A DNA stretch of 61,740 nt from Muribaculaceae bacterium Isolate-013 (NCI) (GCA_004102785.1 SCEJ01000014.1:1-61740), one strand, 5' to 3'. Positions 17,994 through 26,435 are shown, counted from the stretch's first letter. The notes: generated by a model not told the origin, from the letters alone. Translations and numbers: made by a program.

Positions 17994-18358
17994 TTTTAGA
18001 AATTACACATTATAATGCGCCGGAGCCTACGGGTTTCGGCGTTGTTATGTTAATTTATTTTTCTTTTCGTTAATAACATTTATTAACGCCTTTTTTTTTT
18101 TGTTCACATTATTCTGCCGAAATTTGCGGTGTCAAACATCACCAGTCACCCAACTGGAGTAGCCGTTTAATCGGCTCGAAATCTTTCGGGCGTTTTTTAT
18201 GCCCGATTACATACGATACAGGCGACCGCCTACCTCCGCACTAATTAACACGACTATTCCGTCGGTTTCTCGGTGATGTTTGACGACATGGAGAGGTGGT
18301 CGCCTTTTTCATGTCCTAACGAAAACGTCAAACATCAAATTACAAACATCACCGAGAA
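17994..18358. other. Gene-free gap with terminator and nested inverted repeats
   Basis: About 365 bases. It contains a terminator at 18068-18101, a CGGGC/GCCCG hairpin at 18188-18206, and three segments able to pair in turn with 18266-18285 (18131-18143, 18326-18337, 18343-18359). It looks like a structured leader or operator region. Confidence 0.65.
18068..18101 (+). terminator. Terminator after the lipoprotein gene
   Basis: CGTTAATAA pairs perfectly with TTATTAACG around a CAT loop, followed by CC and eleven T's. Confidence 0.8.
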
Positions 18359-18359
18359 A
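18266..18359 (+). promoter_or_regulatory. 17-bp perfect inverted repeat reaching the 18359 start codon
   Basis: TTTCTCGGTGATGTTTG (18266-18282) is the exact reverse complement of 18343-18359, whose last A is the first base of the ATG at 18359. The loop includes CGTCAAACATCA (18326-18337), which pairs with 18274-18285 instead. Mutually exclusive pairing suggests an RNA switch, attenuator or operator array. Confidence 0.5.
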
Positions 18360-18634
18360 TGAAAACAGTTACAGCGTTACCAGCTCCGGCTTTGTCATAC
18401 AAGCCAAGAGTGAAAAAACTCCTTATTAAAGGAATTATTTACCTTACATCAGAAAAATTGTTTACCTTTGCAAGCGTAATCGCCGTTCTCTGGGAATGGT
18501 GGGGCGTATGCACCGACGACACTCACACAATCGCCTACGGTGCTATGGTATGGCTTGCAGCCTTCACCCCGTGGGCATGGCGACAGACAGCCCGCGACCT
18601 CCGTCAAGACCGCCTCGGCCTGAAGCAATGGTAA
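18359..18634 (+). CDS. Small possible membrane protein
   Basis: A 91-residue open frame with two hydrophobic stretches (FTFASVIAVLWEWWGV and YGAMVWLAAFTPWAW) and a basic end. Its ATG is the last base of a 17-bp inverted repeat. A good promoter (18463-18470) lies inside the frame, so either this gene overlaps regulatory DNA or only the downstream part is used. Could be a small holin-like or conversion protein. Uncertain. Confidence 0.4.
   Translation: MKTVTALPAPALSYKPRVKKLLIKGIIYLTSEKLFTFASVIAVLWEWWGVCTDDTHTIAYGAMVWLAAFTPWAWRQTARDLRQDRLGLKQW
18434..18470 (+). promoter_or_regulatory. Promoter sharing an 11-mer with the early promoter
   Basis: TACCTTTG at 18463-18470 is a good -7 box. ATTATTTACCT at 18434-18444 matches the early promoter region (652-662) at nearly the same distance. 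The repressor may act at both. Confidence 0.5.
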
Positions 18635-18663
18635 ACCAACAATCACAACAAAAAATTACCGAT

Positions 18664-19194
18664 ATGGAAAATAATATCAACCTCACCCCCGACGCTGTAA
18701 AAGCAATCCAAGCACTCCAACACCCCTGCGGAACTTACCAGTTCTACCGCGCCCACCTCGACCGCCTGTTTAACTACATACTCAACTACTCCGACGAAAT
18801 CGGCATGAGCGACAACGAGGCAATGCACACACTCCGCGCCCTGAACGCCCTCCGCGCCGATATTGCCGACATCGCCGGCCCTCCGGCGCCGCTCAACGAA
18901 TACGTCGACCCCTTCGACGGCATCACCCTAACCGCCGTACCTGAACGGCTCGACTGCGACGCTAACGAAATCCCAACGTTTGAGGAGGTAACGACAGCCT
19001 TCAAAGAAGCGTGGGAATCCCTCAACACGGCACGTTACGCAATATTCCGTTTACTCCACTTTTCAGAGGTGGCCGAAAACGTCGAAGAACTCCGCAACCT
19101 TCCCGAACACATCGAAAGAGCGATGGTGAAAATCGGAGAGATTCGGAAACTGGAAGCCGACGGTGGCACTCAAACAGCAGATACAGACGAATAA
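18664..19194 (+). CDS. Hypothetical phage protein
   Basis: A 176-residue acidic helical protein starting MENNINLTPDAVKAIQ; open frame upstream to 18496 but those codons overlap another frame and look non-coding. It lies about 190 bases after a strong promoter box and is followed by a terminator (19267-19295), so it may be transcribed alone, possibly in the lysogen. No family recognised. Confidence 0.6.
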   Translation: MENNINLTPDAVKAIQALQHPCGTYQFYRAHLDRLFNYILNYSDEIGMSDNEAMHTLRALNALRADIADIAGPPAPLNEYVDPFDGITLTAVPERLDCDANEIPTFEEVTTAFKEAWESLNTARYAIFRLLHFSEVAENVEELRNLPEHIERAMVKIGEIRKLEADGGTQTADTDE

Positions 19195-19266
19195 GATACA
19201 GCCCCAAGGTAAAAGATTGATTTAGGTTTACCACATAAGCAGACGCTATCCAACCACCAAGAAAGG

Positions 19267-19295
19267 AACGTCCGTTGTGAAACGGGCGTTTTTTG
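19267..19295 (+). terminator. Terminator after the 18664 gene
   Basis: ACGTCCGTT pairs with AACGGGCGT (one wobble) around a GTGA loop, followed by TTTTTGTT. Confidence 0.7.
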
Positions 19296-19366
19296 TTGCT
19301 TCCGGGCATGTCCTTCGTTACGCGCGATATATATAAGACCTTTGCAGCAAAATAATACGAATCACG

Positions 19367-19645
19367 ATGAAACACTTAAAACAAGAGTTCGACAAATTGA
19401 CCTTCAAGGAGGTTATAATCTACATTTTGGCAATCGTGGTAATGATTGCCGGCCTCTCCCTTCTGTTTATCGGTTTATTCATACCGCCGGAGGGTGAAAT
19501 CCATAGTTCAGTATTAACCGCGTTCGGAACGGTATGTATTTTCGTCGCCTCCCTTCTGGGTATCTCTATCCACTACGCTAACGAACTCGACAAGTTCAAG
19601 GCCAATGTTCAGGAACGCCTCGACGAAATCACGCAACCCCAATAA
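19367..19645 (+). CDS. Two-TM membrane protein, holin or lysis candidate
   Basis: A 92-residue protein with transmembrane segments at about 16-38 and 50-70 and a charged C-terminal helix. It lies 9 bases before the spanin-like gene. Small two-TM proteins beside spanins are often holins or antiholins. A TAAGACCTTTG promoter-like sequence lies just upstream. Function inferred. Confidence 0.5.
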   Translation: MKHLKQEFDKLTFKEVIIYILAIVVMIAGLSLLFIGLFIPPEGEIHSSVLTAFGTVCIFVASLLGISIHYANELDKFKANVQERLDEITQPQ

Positions 19646-19654
19646 GTCACATAT

Positions 19655-20215
19655 ATGAAACATGGAAATAAAATTTTTTGTCAGCCTTTTGGCGTTCTCG
19701 CCCTTGTTGTTCTTATTCTTACCGCTTATTCTTTCACAAGTTGCAAAAGTAATAGAAAGGCAGTCGAAGAAACCAGAACCGAATTTCATTACTCTGGGCA
19801 AGATAGTACCCGGTTCGATTCGGTACTCATCGGAGGAAACGAGCGAAACAGCGAGAGCGACACAACAAGCGTTTCAACGGGTGCAAGTGGAACTGTCGAG
19901 ATTAAACGCGATTCAGCCGGACGAGCTATTAAAATTATTTGGACGCGTTCGGCGCTTGTTTCGACCCTCTCGAAAAGAGATACGGAGAAGGAACGCTGGT
20001 TTTACGGCCTCAATGCAACGCGACACTCCGAGAGTTCCGGCGCGGTGGATTCCGTCAACGAGAAAACGGAAGAAACTACGGAGGAAATTAACACCGCAAT
20101 ATCTTTAGAGAATATCATCGGCCCCGGATTGCTGGGCCTGATTCTCCTTTACCTGATATATCTATTTTTCGCCGACATAGTATGGCCGTGGATAAAACAG
20201 AAGCGCAGCCGATAG
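19655..20215 (+). CDS. Unimolecular spanin candidate
   Basis: A 186-residue protein with an N-terminal lipoprotein signal (ILTAYSFTSC, Cys30), a polar Ser/Thr/Glu-rich middle of about 125 residues, and one C-terminal transmembrane helix (about 156-178) ending in KQKRSR. This layout, outer-membrane lipid anchor plus inner-membrane helix in one chain, is that of u-spanins such as phage T1 gp11, which fuse the two membranes at the last step of lysis. It follows a two-TM protein. The 20182 gene starts inside its last codons. Confidence 0.55.
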   Translation: MKHGNKIFCQPFGVLALVVLILTAYSFTSCKSNRKAVEETRTEFHYSGQDSTRFDSVLIGGNERNSESDTTSVSTGASGTVEIKRDSAGRAIKIIWTRSALVSTLSKRDTEKERWFYGLNATRHSESSGAVDSVNEKTEETTEEINTAISLENIIGPGLLGLILLYLIYLFFADIVWPWIKQKRSR

Positions 20216-20484
20216 ACCTTTACGACGCTATCGAGCAGATGAAGCGGATAAGCCTCGCCGGTGGTACGTTCTCGCTCACCTTCCGCAAGTGGAACAGGCA
20301 GACGCGCAACGGTGGCTACGTGGTTAAAGTCAATGCGGCGCGAATCCGCCCCAAGACAAAAGACGACAAAATTTCAGACGCAAGTTATAAACTATTTTTC
20401 ACCGATACGGAAACAGGCCTCGCCCGTAATTGCTGGCAGGTTTTAATTACCGAGTTCAACGGTCGCCGAACGGTGTTAAACTAA
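20182..20484 (+). CDS. Small conserved-type phage protein before the portal
   Basis: A 100-residue basic beta-rich protein (GGTFSLTFRKWNRQTRNGG) that overlaps the spanin candidate by 34 bases and ends 13 bases before the portal gene. It may be a head-tail accessory. No family recognised. Confidence 0.55.
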   Translation: MAVDKTEAQPIDLYDAIEQMKRISLAGGTFSLTFRKWNRQTRNGGYVVKVNAARIRPKTKDDKISDASYKLFFTDTETGLARNCWQVLITEFNGRRTVLN

Positions 20485-20497
20485 CACTTTAAGCAAG

Positions 20498-21853
20498 ATG
20501 ATACGCAGAAGCGGAAATTTCGGTTTCGTAGATAATGGAGCCGGTGAAATATACACCTTCAGCATGAACGCCAAGGGTCGCGGATTCACACCCTCGACCT
20601 TCATGTTACGCGGCGGCTCTATCGCCTCGTTTGGTTATAAATATATGAACGTGAACGGTACGCCGATAATACCGTTTGGACGCGACAACGACCTCCCTAA
20701 CCGTGTGTGTATGTTGCTCGAAAAGTTCTACGCCGGTGAAGGTATCATGGGCAAGAAGGCCGGCCTCCAGTGGGGCGAGGGTCCGAGGCTCTACCGCGAC
20801 GCTGTGGACGCGAACAATATCTTTTACCGGGCGTGGGCTGTTGACGACCAGATTACCGCCGACCTGAAGGCTACCGACTACCTCACACAAATGCACCGTT
20901 GTCTGATAGACCTCTGTCATTTGGAGGGGTTCTGGGTTAAATTCACACGTTCACGCGGGGCGCGTATCGGCTCCGGGCGTATTGCGAGGGTCGAACACGT
21001 TCCGGCTGGAAAGGTGCGTTTCGTATGGCCCGGAGAAAATAAGCTGCCTACACAAGCGATGGTGGCAGATTGGCCGCTGGCCGACCCTCGTACCTCACAC
21101 GTTTACCCTCTGTTTGACCCCTCCGACCCTCTGAAATATCCCGTTTCGCTGGCATATTACAACATTTACAGTTACAACCACGACCATTACAGCGTACCGC
21201 GCTTTATCGGTGCGTTCGATTGGCTGGAGTTGGCCGGAACACTCGCGCCACTCCTCGCAGCGTACAACGAGAACGCCTCGGCTATCTCGAAACATATCGA
21301 ATCGCCCCAGTCATATTGGGACCGCGCCGAGGAACAGATAAAAATGGCCTGTCAGCAAAGGGGCATACCCTATAAAAAGGAAATGTTAGAGGAGTTCAAG
21401 GACGCAGCGATGGAGAAATTTGCCGCCTCGATGTCCGGCAAGGAGAACGCGGGCAAGTTCCTGCATACCTCGCAGTTCTGGAACGAGGAGGCTAACAATT
21501 TCGAGGGGTGGAAGATTACCGCTATCGACAACAAGGTTAAAGAGTACATCGAAGCAATGGTGGCAATATGCAAAAAGTCAGAGGCCGCCGCGACCTCCGG
21601 TTTTGGCCTCGACCCCTCACTCTCTAACTTGATACTTGATACAAAACTCGGTTCAGGCTCCGAAAAACTCTACGCCCTGAAGGTGTATAACGCCACAGAA
21701 ACCGCCGTGCCTGATATGGTGCTATGTAAGCCGTTCCAACAGTTCATCGACACCAACCACCCCGGCACAGATATACGAATCGGCCTATATCGTACCGTTG
21801 TCGAGGCCGAAAAAAATGTCAACCCCGAAAACAGAGTGAAAGCAAATGCGTGA
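20498..21853 (+). CDS. Probable portal protein
   Basis: A 451-residue protein of portal size and character, with an alpha/beta body, a helical stem-like part (about 265-330) and a Lys/Glu-rich end. Positions near the N-terminus (IPFGRDNDLPNRV) resemble portal proteins of Bacteroides phages that act on a small set of conserved loops. It should form the dodecameric DNA gate. The next gene starts 8 bases before its stop. Assignment is by size, position and general character. Confidence 0.6.
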   Translation: MIRRSGNFGFVDNGAGEIYTFSMNAKGRGFTPSTFMLRGGSIASFGYKYMNVNGTPIIPFGRDNDLPNRVCMLLEKFYAGEGIMGKKAGLQWGEGPRLYRDAVDANNIFYRAWAVDDQITADLKATDYLTQMHRCLIDLCHLEGFWVKFTRSRGARIGSGRIARVEHVPAGKVRFVWPGENKLPTQAMVADWPLADPRTSHVYPLFDPSDPLKYPVSLAYYNIYSYNHDHYSVPRFIGAFDWLELAGTLAPLLAAYNENASAISKHIESPQSYWDRAEEQIKMACQQRGIPYKKEMLEEFKDAAMEKFAASMSGKENAGKFLHTSQFWNEEANNFEGWKITAIDNKVKEYIEAMVAICKKSEAAATSGFGLDPSLSNLILDTKLGSGSEKLYALKVYNATETAVPDMVLCKPFQQFIDTNHPGTDIRIGLYRTVVEAEKNVNPENRVKANA

Positions 21854-22529
21854 TTTATTCGCCACCCCGGAGCAACAGCCGGAGAACAAAGGCAAAGGCA
21901 AGGACGAGGCCAAAGAACGCGCCGAGGATAGGAACACCGGGAAAGAAACGAGGGTATTCCGCTCGATGTCGCGCAACTTTGAACGCCGCGTAAAATCCGA
22001 GCTTTTTCTCGAAAATGTCCTTCCGTGGCACTTTTCACCGGGCGAGGCGTATCACTGTTTTTCTTTCGGCGATGTTGACGCGCTGACCTATCTCCGGGCA
22101 ATTCTCAAACAGCAACCGCTGGAGTACGTTTGTTTGTCCACCTTCTCTATGGCGTTGACCGACGCGGAAACGCTTTTGAAATGGCAGCGCAGCGGATTGA
22201 TTGGACGGCTCGACCTCTATCTCGGTGAAATTTTCGATTCCAAGTTTGCCGAGGTTTACAACACTTTGCACGAGGCCGTCGCGCTCATGGGCGGCCGCGT
22301 TGCCGTGTTCCGGAATCACTCTAAAGTTATGGCCGGTTTCGGTGAACGCTTTGATTTTGCGGTCGAAGGTTCGGCAAACCTTAACAGTAATCCGCGTTGT
22401 GAGCAGACGGTTATAACAGTCGATGAAGGCGTGGCAAGGTTCTACAAAGAAGAAATTTTCGACAAAATCCATTCGTTTAACAATGATTTTGCCGATTGGA
22501 AACCCTATAAACTGAAACGCGATGAATAA
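21846..22529 (+). CDS. PLD-like (single HxK motif) protein next to the portal
   Basis: A 227-residue protein. NHSKVMAG (H158, K160) followed by EGSANLNSNP (from about 174) matches one phospholipase D-superfamily HxK...GSxN active site. Such proteins are phosphodiesterases or nucleases that act as dimers. The N-terminal about 40 residues are charged and probably disordered. It overlaps both neighbours, so it is made with the portal; a virion-associated or packaging-linked nuclease is one reading, and anti-host function another. Confidence 0.65.
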   Translation: MRDLFATPEQQPENKGKGKDEAKERAEDRNTGKETRVFRSMSRNFERRVKSELFLENVLPWHFSPGEAYHCFSFGDVDALTYLRAILKQQPLEYVCLSTFSMALTDAETLLKWQRSGLIGRLDLYLGEIFDSKFAEVYNTLHEAVALMGGRVAVFRNHSKVMAGFGERFDFAVEGSANLNSNPRCEQTVITVDEGVARFYKEEIFDKIHSFNNDFADWKPYKLKRDE

Positions 22530-22806
22530 AAGAACGACGCATTACATTAAGCGCGTTTGGCTTAATGCAGAAAATTCACCTTCTACTGGTTCAATAGTAG
22601 TTTTTGATGGTGAGCTACTCGACCATGATAATAGTGTTTATCGTTCAACCTTTTTTCGACTGTCGGACTGTCATGTTTCCGCTAATATCCATAAAGCCTC
22701 ATACGACACAGATAAAGAATTTATCGAAAAAATGGAGATTGTTCGCAATACTCTCAGTGATTTTATTGAGCATCTAAAGAAACAATATAAAAATGAAACT
22801 ATTTGA
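22522..22806 (+). CDS. AT-rich accessory phage protein (moron)
   Basis: A 94-residue protein of unknown function. Its codons end in A/T far more often than those of its neighbours, which suggests recent acquisition. It is nevertheless embedded with short overlaps (8 bases upstream, 14 downstream). Confidence 0.6.
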   Translation: MNKRTTHYIKRVWLNAENSPSTGSIVVFDGELLDHDNSVYRSTFFRLSDCHVSANIHKASYDTDKEFIEKMEIVRNTLSDFIEHLKKQYKNETI

Positions 22807-23731
22807 CCGCGACGGAAACGGAAGCGAGGAAATTACCGCAGCCGTCGGAATAATCTCTAACGGTATCACTTTCGACAAGTGGCGGCCCCTGATTCCGTTC
22901 GGAATCCGCGATGTCGTCGCAATCGTAGGCCGTGAACCGGTCGAGGCTCTGGCCGACTATTACGAAAACGGAGAAGGCGACGACGCGGCTATGGCTGACG
23001 CTCTGGCTTATCTGCAACAGGCGGTGGCCTTCTTTACATGGCTGAAGATAATCCCGACCCTCGACGCACAGCACGGAGATACAGGAAGGGCGAAAAGCCT
23101 CGGAGAGAACGAAAAAGGGTTAACGGCCCTTCAGGAGTTCAAGGACGAGGAAAATATTTTACGTCTGGCCTACGAGGCTACCGACGCACTTGTCGAAGCC
23201 TTAGACCGCGAGGCGTTCCCGTTTTGGATTGAATCGCCCAAGTGCCGCCAGCGCGAAGGGTTGTTAATACGCAGTAAGGAGGAGTTCGATAATTACTACA
23301 TTATCGGTTCTCATCGCCTTTTCGTTACCCTCGTTCCTATTATCCGCGAGGTTCAAGGCGCAACCGTCGCCCCGGTACTCGGCAAGTATCTCGCTCCGAT
23401 TCTTTCGGGCGAGGATTCCGATACCTTCACGCTGATGAAGGCGACAGCAGCCCGCGCCGTGGCTTTGCTAACTATGCAGAAGGCGGTGGAACGCCTTCCG
23501 GTCGAGGTTATCCCGGAGGGTATCGTACAGGTTCAGCAGTCGCAGCCGGTGAAATCAAGGTTACGCGCCGAGCAATCGGCCCGCGCCTCGGTCGCCGCCT
23601 CTCTGGGTGCTGACGCTACCCGCGCACTCGAATACCTTCAGCAACTCGTGGCGCAGCTCGACGCAGACGGCGAGGAGGTAGATACATCAATTACCGGGCC
23701 TATCGTCCACAGTAAAGGAATGTCGTTTTAA
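22793..23731 (+). CDS. Phage structural or connector protein (DUF6712-like)
   Basis: A 312-residue helical protein with the look of the DUF6712 family found in Bacteroidetes phages between portal and tail genes. Helical repeats and the position suggest a head-tail connector, but the family has no firm function. Its stop overlaps the next start (TAATG). Confidence 0.5.
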   Translation: MKLFDRDGNGSEEITAAVGIISNGITFDKWRPLIPFGIRDVVAIVGREPVEALADYYENGEGDDAAMADALAYLQQAVAFFTWLKIIPTLDAQHGDTGRAKSLGENEKGLTALQEFKDEENILRLAYEATDALVEALDREAFPFWIESPKCRQREGLLIRSKEEFDNYYIIGSHRLFVTLVPIIREVQGATVAPVLGKYLAPILSGEDSDTFTLMKATAARAVALLTMQKAVERLPVEVIPEGIVQVQQSQPVKSRLRAEQSARASVAASLGADATRALEYLQQLVAQLDADGEEVDTSITGPIVHSKGMSF

Positions 23732-24513
23732 TGGAAACAATTACCACACGAGGCCGCTCCGTCAAAATTCCGACCCATGTCAGCGAATTGACCCCGGCGC
23801 AATACGAATATTACGTTTTTCTCGCCTACGCTCTGGGCGCGGGTGTGATTGACGGCGATTATTTCCGGGTTCGCTGGCTCTCCTTCCTGATTGGCCTCGG
23901 CAAAGCGGATTACACGTTGTTGAAGGAGCAACACGTCGAGGAACTGAAAGCACAGGCCGGAGCGATTGAAGGTTTTTTCGTGGCTGAAGGCGACCGCGTT
24001 CATCTTGATTTCAATACGCCCGTTAACCTCCTGCCTTCATACGGAGGCTATCAAGGCCCCGGCGATTGGCTGGAGGGTGTGACATACGGCGAGTTTGTGG
24101 AGTGCCTTACCATAGCCGAGAATCTTCACCAAATGGACGAGCAAGAGGTGGCTGAAGGTTACGCCCATATTGCCCGGCGGCTCTACCATATTCCCGACGG
24201 AGAGAAAGTGCCCGACCTTCTGGCGTTCCATGCCCCGACGCTCCTCGCCTCCGTCTGGAAGGCAATCCTTGCCGGCCCCGTGGAAATCAACGGAAAGAAA
24301 ATTGATTTACGGATTATCTTCCGCAGTTCCGGCGGAGGAAAGAAGCCGGACGACAAGACCGGATGGACCGGTATAACCTTCGAGGTCGCTACCGCCGGAC
24401 TATTCGGGAACGTGGCGGAGGTGGAGCGCACCGATATGTGGGCCGTCCTCATTTACCTGTATAAATGCAAGTTTGAATATCTCAACGAGAAACGTAACAC
24501 CCCAAATAAATAA
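23731..24513 (+). CDS. Hypothetical phage protein, head-tail or tail-assembly region
   Basis: A 260-residue protein beginning METITTRGRSVKIP. It has a helical middle and ends FEYLNEKRNTPNK. It lies between the connector-like protein and the lysozyme and is coupled to the former. No family recognised. Confidence 0.55.
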   Translation: METITTRGRSVKIPTHVSELTPAQYEYYVFLAYALGAGVIDGDYFRVRWLSFLIGLGKADYTLLKEQHVEELKAQAGAIEGFFVAEGDRVHLDFNTPVNLLPSYGGYQGPGDWLEGVTYGEFVECLTIAENLHQMDEQEVAEGYAHIARRLYHIPDGEKVPDLLAFHAPTLLASVWKAILAGPVEINGKKIDLRIIFRSSGGGKKPDDKTGWTGITFEVATAGLFGNVAEVERTDMWAVLIYLYKCKFEYLNEKRNTPNK

Positions 24514-24519
24514 ATCATC

Positions 24520-24972
24520 ATGCAACTTTCAACCACAATCAAGAAAAAAATTAAGGCGTGGGAAGGCTGTCGGCTTACTGCCTACCGTTGCCCTGCCGGA
24601 GTTCTCACAATCGGCTACGGCCACACCGGAAAAGATGTCACCCCCGGCAAGAAAATCACACAAGCGGAGGCTGACGCGCTTTTCGATACCGATATTACCA
24701 AGTTCGCCGCCACAGTTGCGCCGACCTTTGCCGGGGTGCGGCTCAATGGCAACCAGTTCGACGCGCTTGTTTCGCTGTCTTACAATATCGGTTCGCTCAC
24801 CGTCAAGGCCCCGACGCTTGTCCGTAAAGTTAAGGCCGACCCCAACGACCCCACTATCCGCGCCGAGTTCATGAAACACGTTAACGCAAGGGTTAACGGT
24901 GTACTGAAGCCCCTCCCCGGACTAATGAAACGCCGAGCAGCCGAAGCCGACCACTATTTCGGGAAGATATGA
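24520..24972 (+). CDS. Endolysin, GH24 (T4-type) lysozyme
   Basis: A 150-residue muramidase that cuts peptidoglycan between MurNAc and GlcNAc. The catalytic spacing E-8-C-5-T is present as E15, C24 and T30 in WEGCRLTAYRCPAGVLTIGY; Cys replaces the Asp of T4 lysozyme, as in many phage endolysins. No signal peptide, so it needs a holin; 25826 and 19367 are candidates. It overlaps the next gene by 4 bases. Confidence 0.9.
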   Translation: MQLSTTIKKKIKAWEGCRLTAYRCPAGVLTIGYGHTGKDVTPGKKITQAEADALFDTDITKFAATVAPTFAGVRLNGNQFDALVSLSYNIGSLTVKAPTLVRKVKADPNDPTIRAEFMKHVNARVNGVLKPLPGLMKRRAAEADHYFGKI

Positions 24973-25406
24973 TAAATCTCTTACAGTACCGCGAATATTG
25001 GGAAGGAGTAGGCCGCCGCGTCGATTCAATAACCGAGGTTCTGCCAGTCACCATAGACGAGCAGATGGGTAAGAAAATTCAGTCGTTACCGGCGAACTCT
25101 GTAAATCTTTTCGTTTTTCCTCCTTTGGCTGAATCCGACGCGAAGAATGTCGATAATTTCAAGGAGGTGAACAAATGCGTGGTTTTCGTTATGGCGAAAT
25201 ACGACCCGCAACGCCGCAGCTCCTTCGACGTGCTGGAGCAGACACAGCCGATTATCGACGAGGTAAAAAGTATATTGCTCAACGACCAGAGAGCAGGATG
25301 CCCGGTTATGCGTGTCGAGGTTGACAGTATCGACACCGCTCCGGAAACGGAACTTTACGGACGCTTTGCCGGTTGGTCGATAGCCTTCAAAGTAACATCT
25401 TACTGA
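24969..25406 (+). CDS. Probable head-tail joining / neck protein
   Basis: A 145-residue alpha/beta protein in the slot of a minor neck protein, directly before the tail-completion-like gene and overlapping the lysozyme. The sequence (DEVKSILLNDQRAGC) resembles Bacteroides phage proteins of this position. Function inferred. Confidence 0.5.
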   Translation: MINLLQYREYWEGVGRRVDSITEVLPVTIDEQMGKKIQSLPANSVNLFVFPPLAESDAKNVDNFKEVNKCVVFVMAKYDPQRRSSFDVLEQTQPIIDEVKSILLNDQRAGCPVMRVEVDSIDTAPETELYGRFAGWSIAFKVTSY

Positions 25407-25407
25407 T

Positions 25408-25812
25408 ATGGACGACCCCGACCAGATAGCAAAGTATTTCACCGAATACGTTAACCGAGGATTCCGCCGGATATTCGAGGAGCAGCGACGTATAGCCGCC
25501 GCCAAGATATACGGAAAACAAGCCTACCGCACCGACGGAACACCCCGGAGCCGTTCGGGGAGGCTGCAACAGGCGTTAGCCTCGCCGACCTTCTCGATAA
25601 CCGGCTCCGGCTCCGGCATATCGGCAAACGCGCAGTACCCGACATATCTCCGATTCCTCGACATGAAGCGGCTCGGTAATTACCGAATCTATAACCGCCC
25701 GGTCTGGGGGATTCTCTATAAAGAAACATTCAACGACATACGGTTTGAGTTCTCGGCGTGGTTACGCAAGAATTTGGCCGATTCTATCCGCGAGAGTTAT
25801 CAACAGTCATAA
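25408..25812 (+). CDS. Probable tail completion protein (gp10/Mu gpG-like)
   Basis: A 134-residue basic protein with TPRSRSGRLQQALAS, which is the typical short motif of phage virion-morphogenesis/tail-completion proteins, then ISANAQYPTYLRFLD. It follows the neck-protein candidate by one base. Confidence 0.6.
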   Translation: MDDPDQIAKYFTEYVNRGFRRIFEEQRRIAAAKIYGKQAYRTDGTPRSRSGRLQQALASPTFSITGSGSGISANAQYPTYLRFLDMKRLGNYRIYNRPVWGILYKETFNDIRFEFSAWLRKNLADSIRESYQQS

Positions 25813-25825
25813 CAAGTTATCAACA

Positions 25826-26080
25826 ATGAAGAAAGTAAAAATTATTGTGGGCGCAATCCTTCGGGGTGCGCTCCTCGTTGCCCCCGGTGTCGCTTTCGGC
25901 TGGTGGGCATGGTACAAAGCAATGGCGTTAATCGCTATCCTCGCAGCCGTCGGTGTCGAAACCCTGTTCCTGTTCGTGTTCTCGTTCATCACCGTGGCCG
26001 TCCAGGCCCGCCGCGACCTCCGACGTAAGAAGGCGGAGGAAGCAGAGGCGGACGAGGGAAACGACACCGCAGCACAGTAA
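25826..26080 (+). CDS. Holin candidate
   Basis: An 84-residue protein with two transmembrane segments (about 7-26 and 32-57) and a highly charged C-terminal tail (RRDLRRKKAEEAEADEG), the form of class II holins. It lies 0.85 kb after the lysozyme. The start is ATG 25826. Confidence 0.55.
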   Translation: MKKVKIIVGAILRGALLVAPGVAFGWWAWYKAMALIAILAAVGVETLFLFVFSFITVAVQARRDLRRKKAEEAEADEGNDTAAQ

Positions 26081-26111
26081 ACCAATTTTCACTAACTTAA
26101 ATTTTTGCATT

Positions 26112-26408
26112 ATGTCAGTATGTAAAGACAGTAAGGGGCAGGATAAACTCCTGCACATTTTTGTGGTGTTCTGTATCGCCGCACTCATCGGCGCACTCAT
26201 CGCCCACATTCCGCCACATAAGGAGTGGGTGGCCGCTCTTGTCGCTTTTACCGTAGCCCTCGCCGTCGGTATCTGGAAAGAGTTCCGCGACCGTCGCCAG
26301 AAGGGAAACCACTTTTGTGTCTGGGACATCGTGGCCGACATCATCGGCGCGGTTCTCGGTAGTGGTGTCGCATGGCTTGCGGCTCATTTCATCACGCGCA
26401 CCCTCTAA
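26112..26408 (+). CDS. Small membrane protein, DUF2279/YfiM-like
   Basis: A 98-residue protein with about three transmembrane segments. KDKLLH-like start, WKEFRDRRQKGN and WDIVADIIGAVLGSGVAW match the pattern of YfiM/DUF2279 proteins (DK..H, KE..D, D...G). Phage versions often sit in lysis cassettes. Followed by a terminator. Confidence 0.5.
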   Translation: MSVCKDSKGQDKLLHIFVVFCIAALIGALIAHIPPHKEWVAALVAFTVALAVGIWKEFRDRRQKGNHFCVWDIVADIIGAVLGSGVAWLAAHFITRTL

Positions 26409-26435
26409 AGGGTGAACCCTTCCAACTCGTTGCGC

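Noticed and set aside
19662-20108. Open frame of 148 aa with a hydrophobic start, overlapping the spanin candidate in another frame (Rz/Rz1-like nesting)
   Set aside because: After the N-terminus the peptide is Arg/Ser-rich and looks like a shadow of the real frame. The lipoprotein-plus-TM frame explains the lysis role alone.
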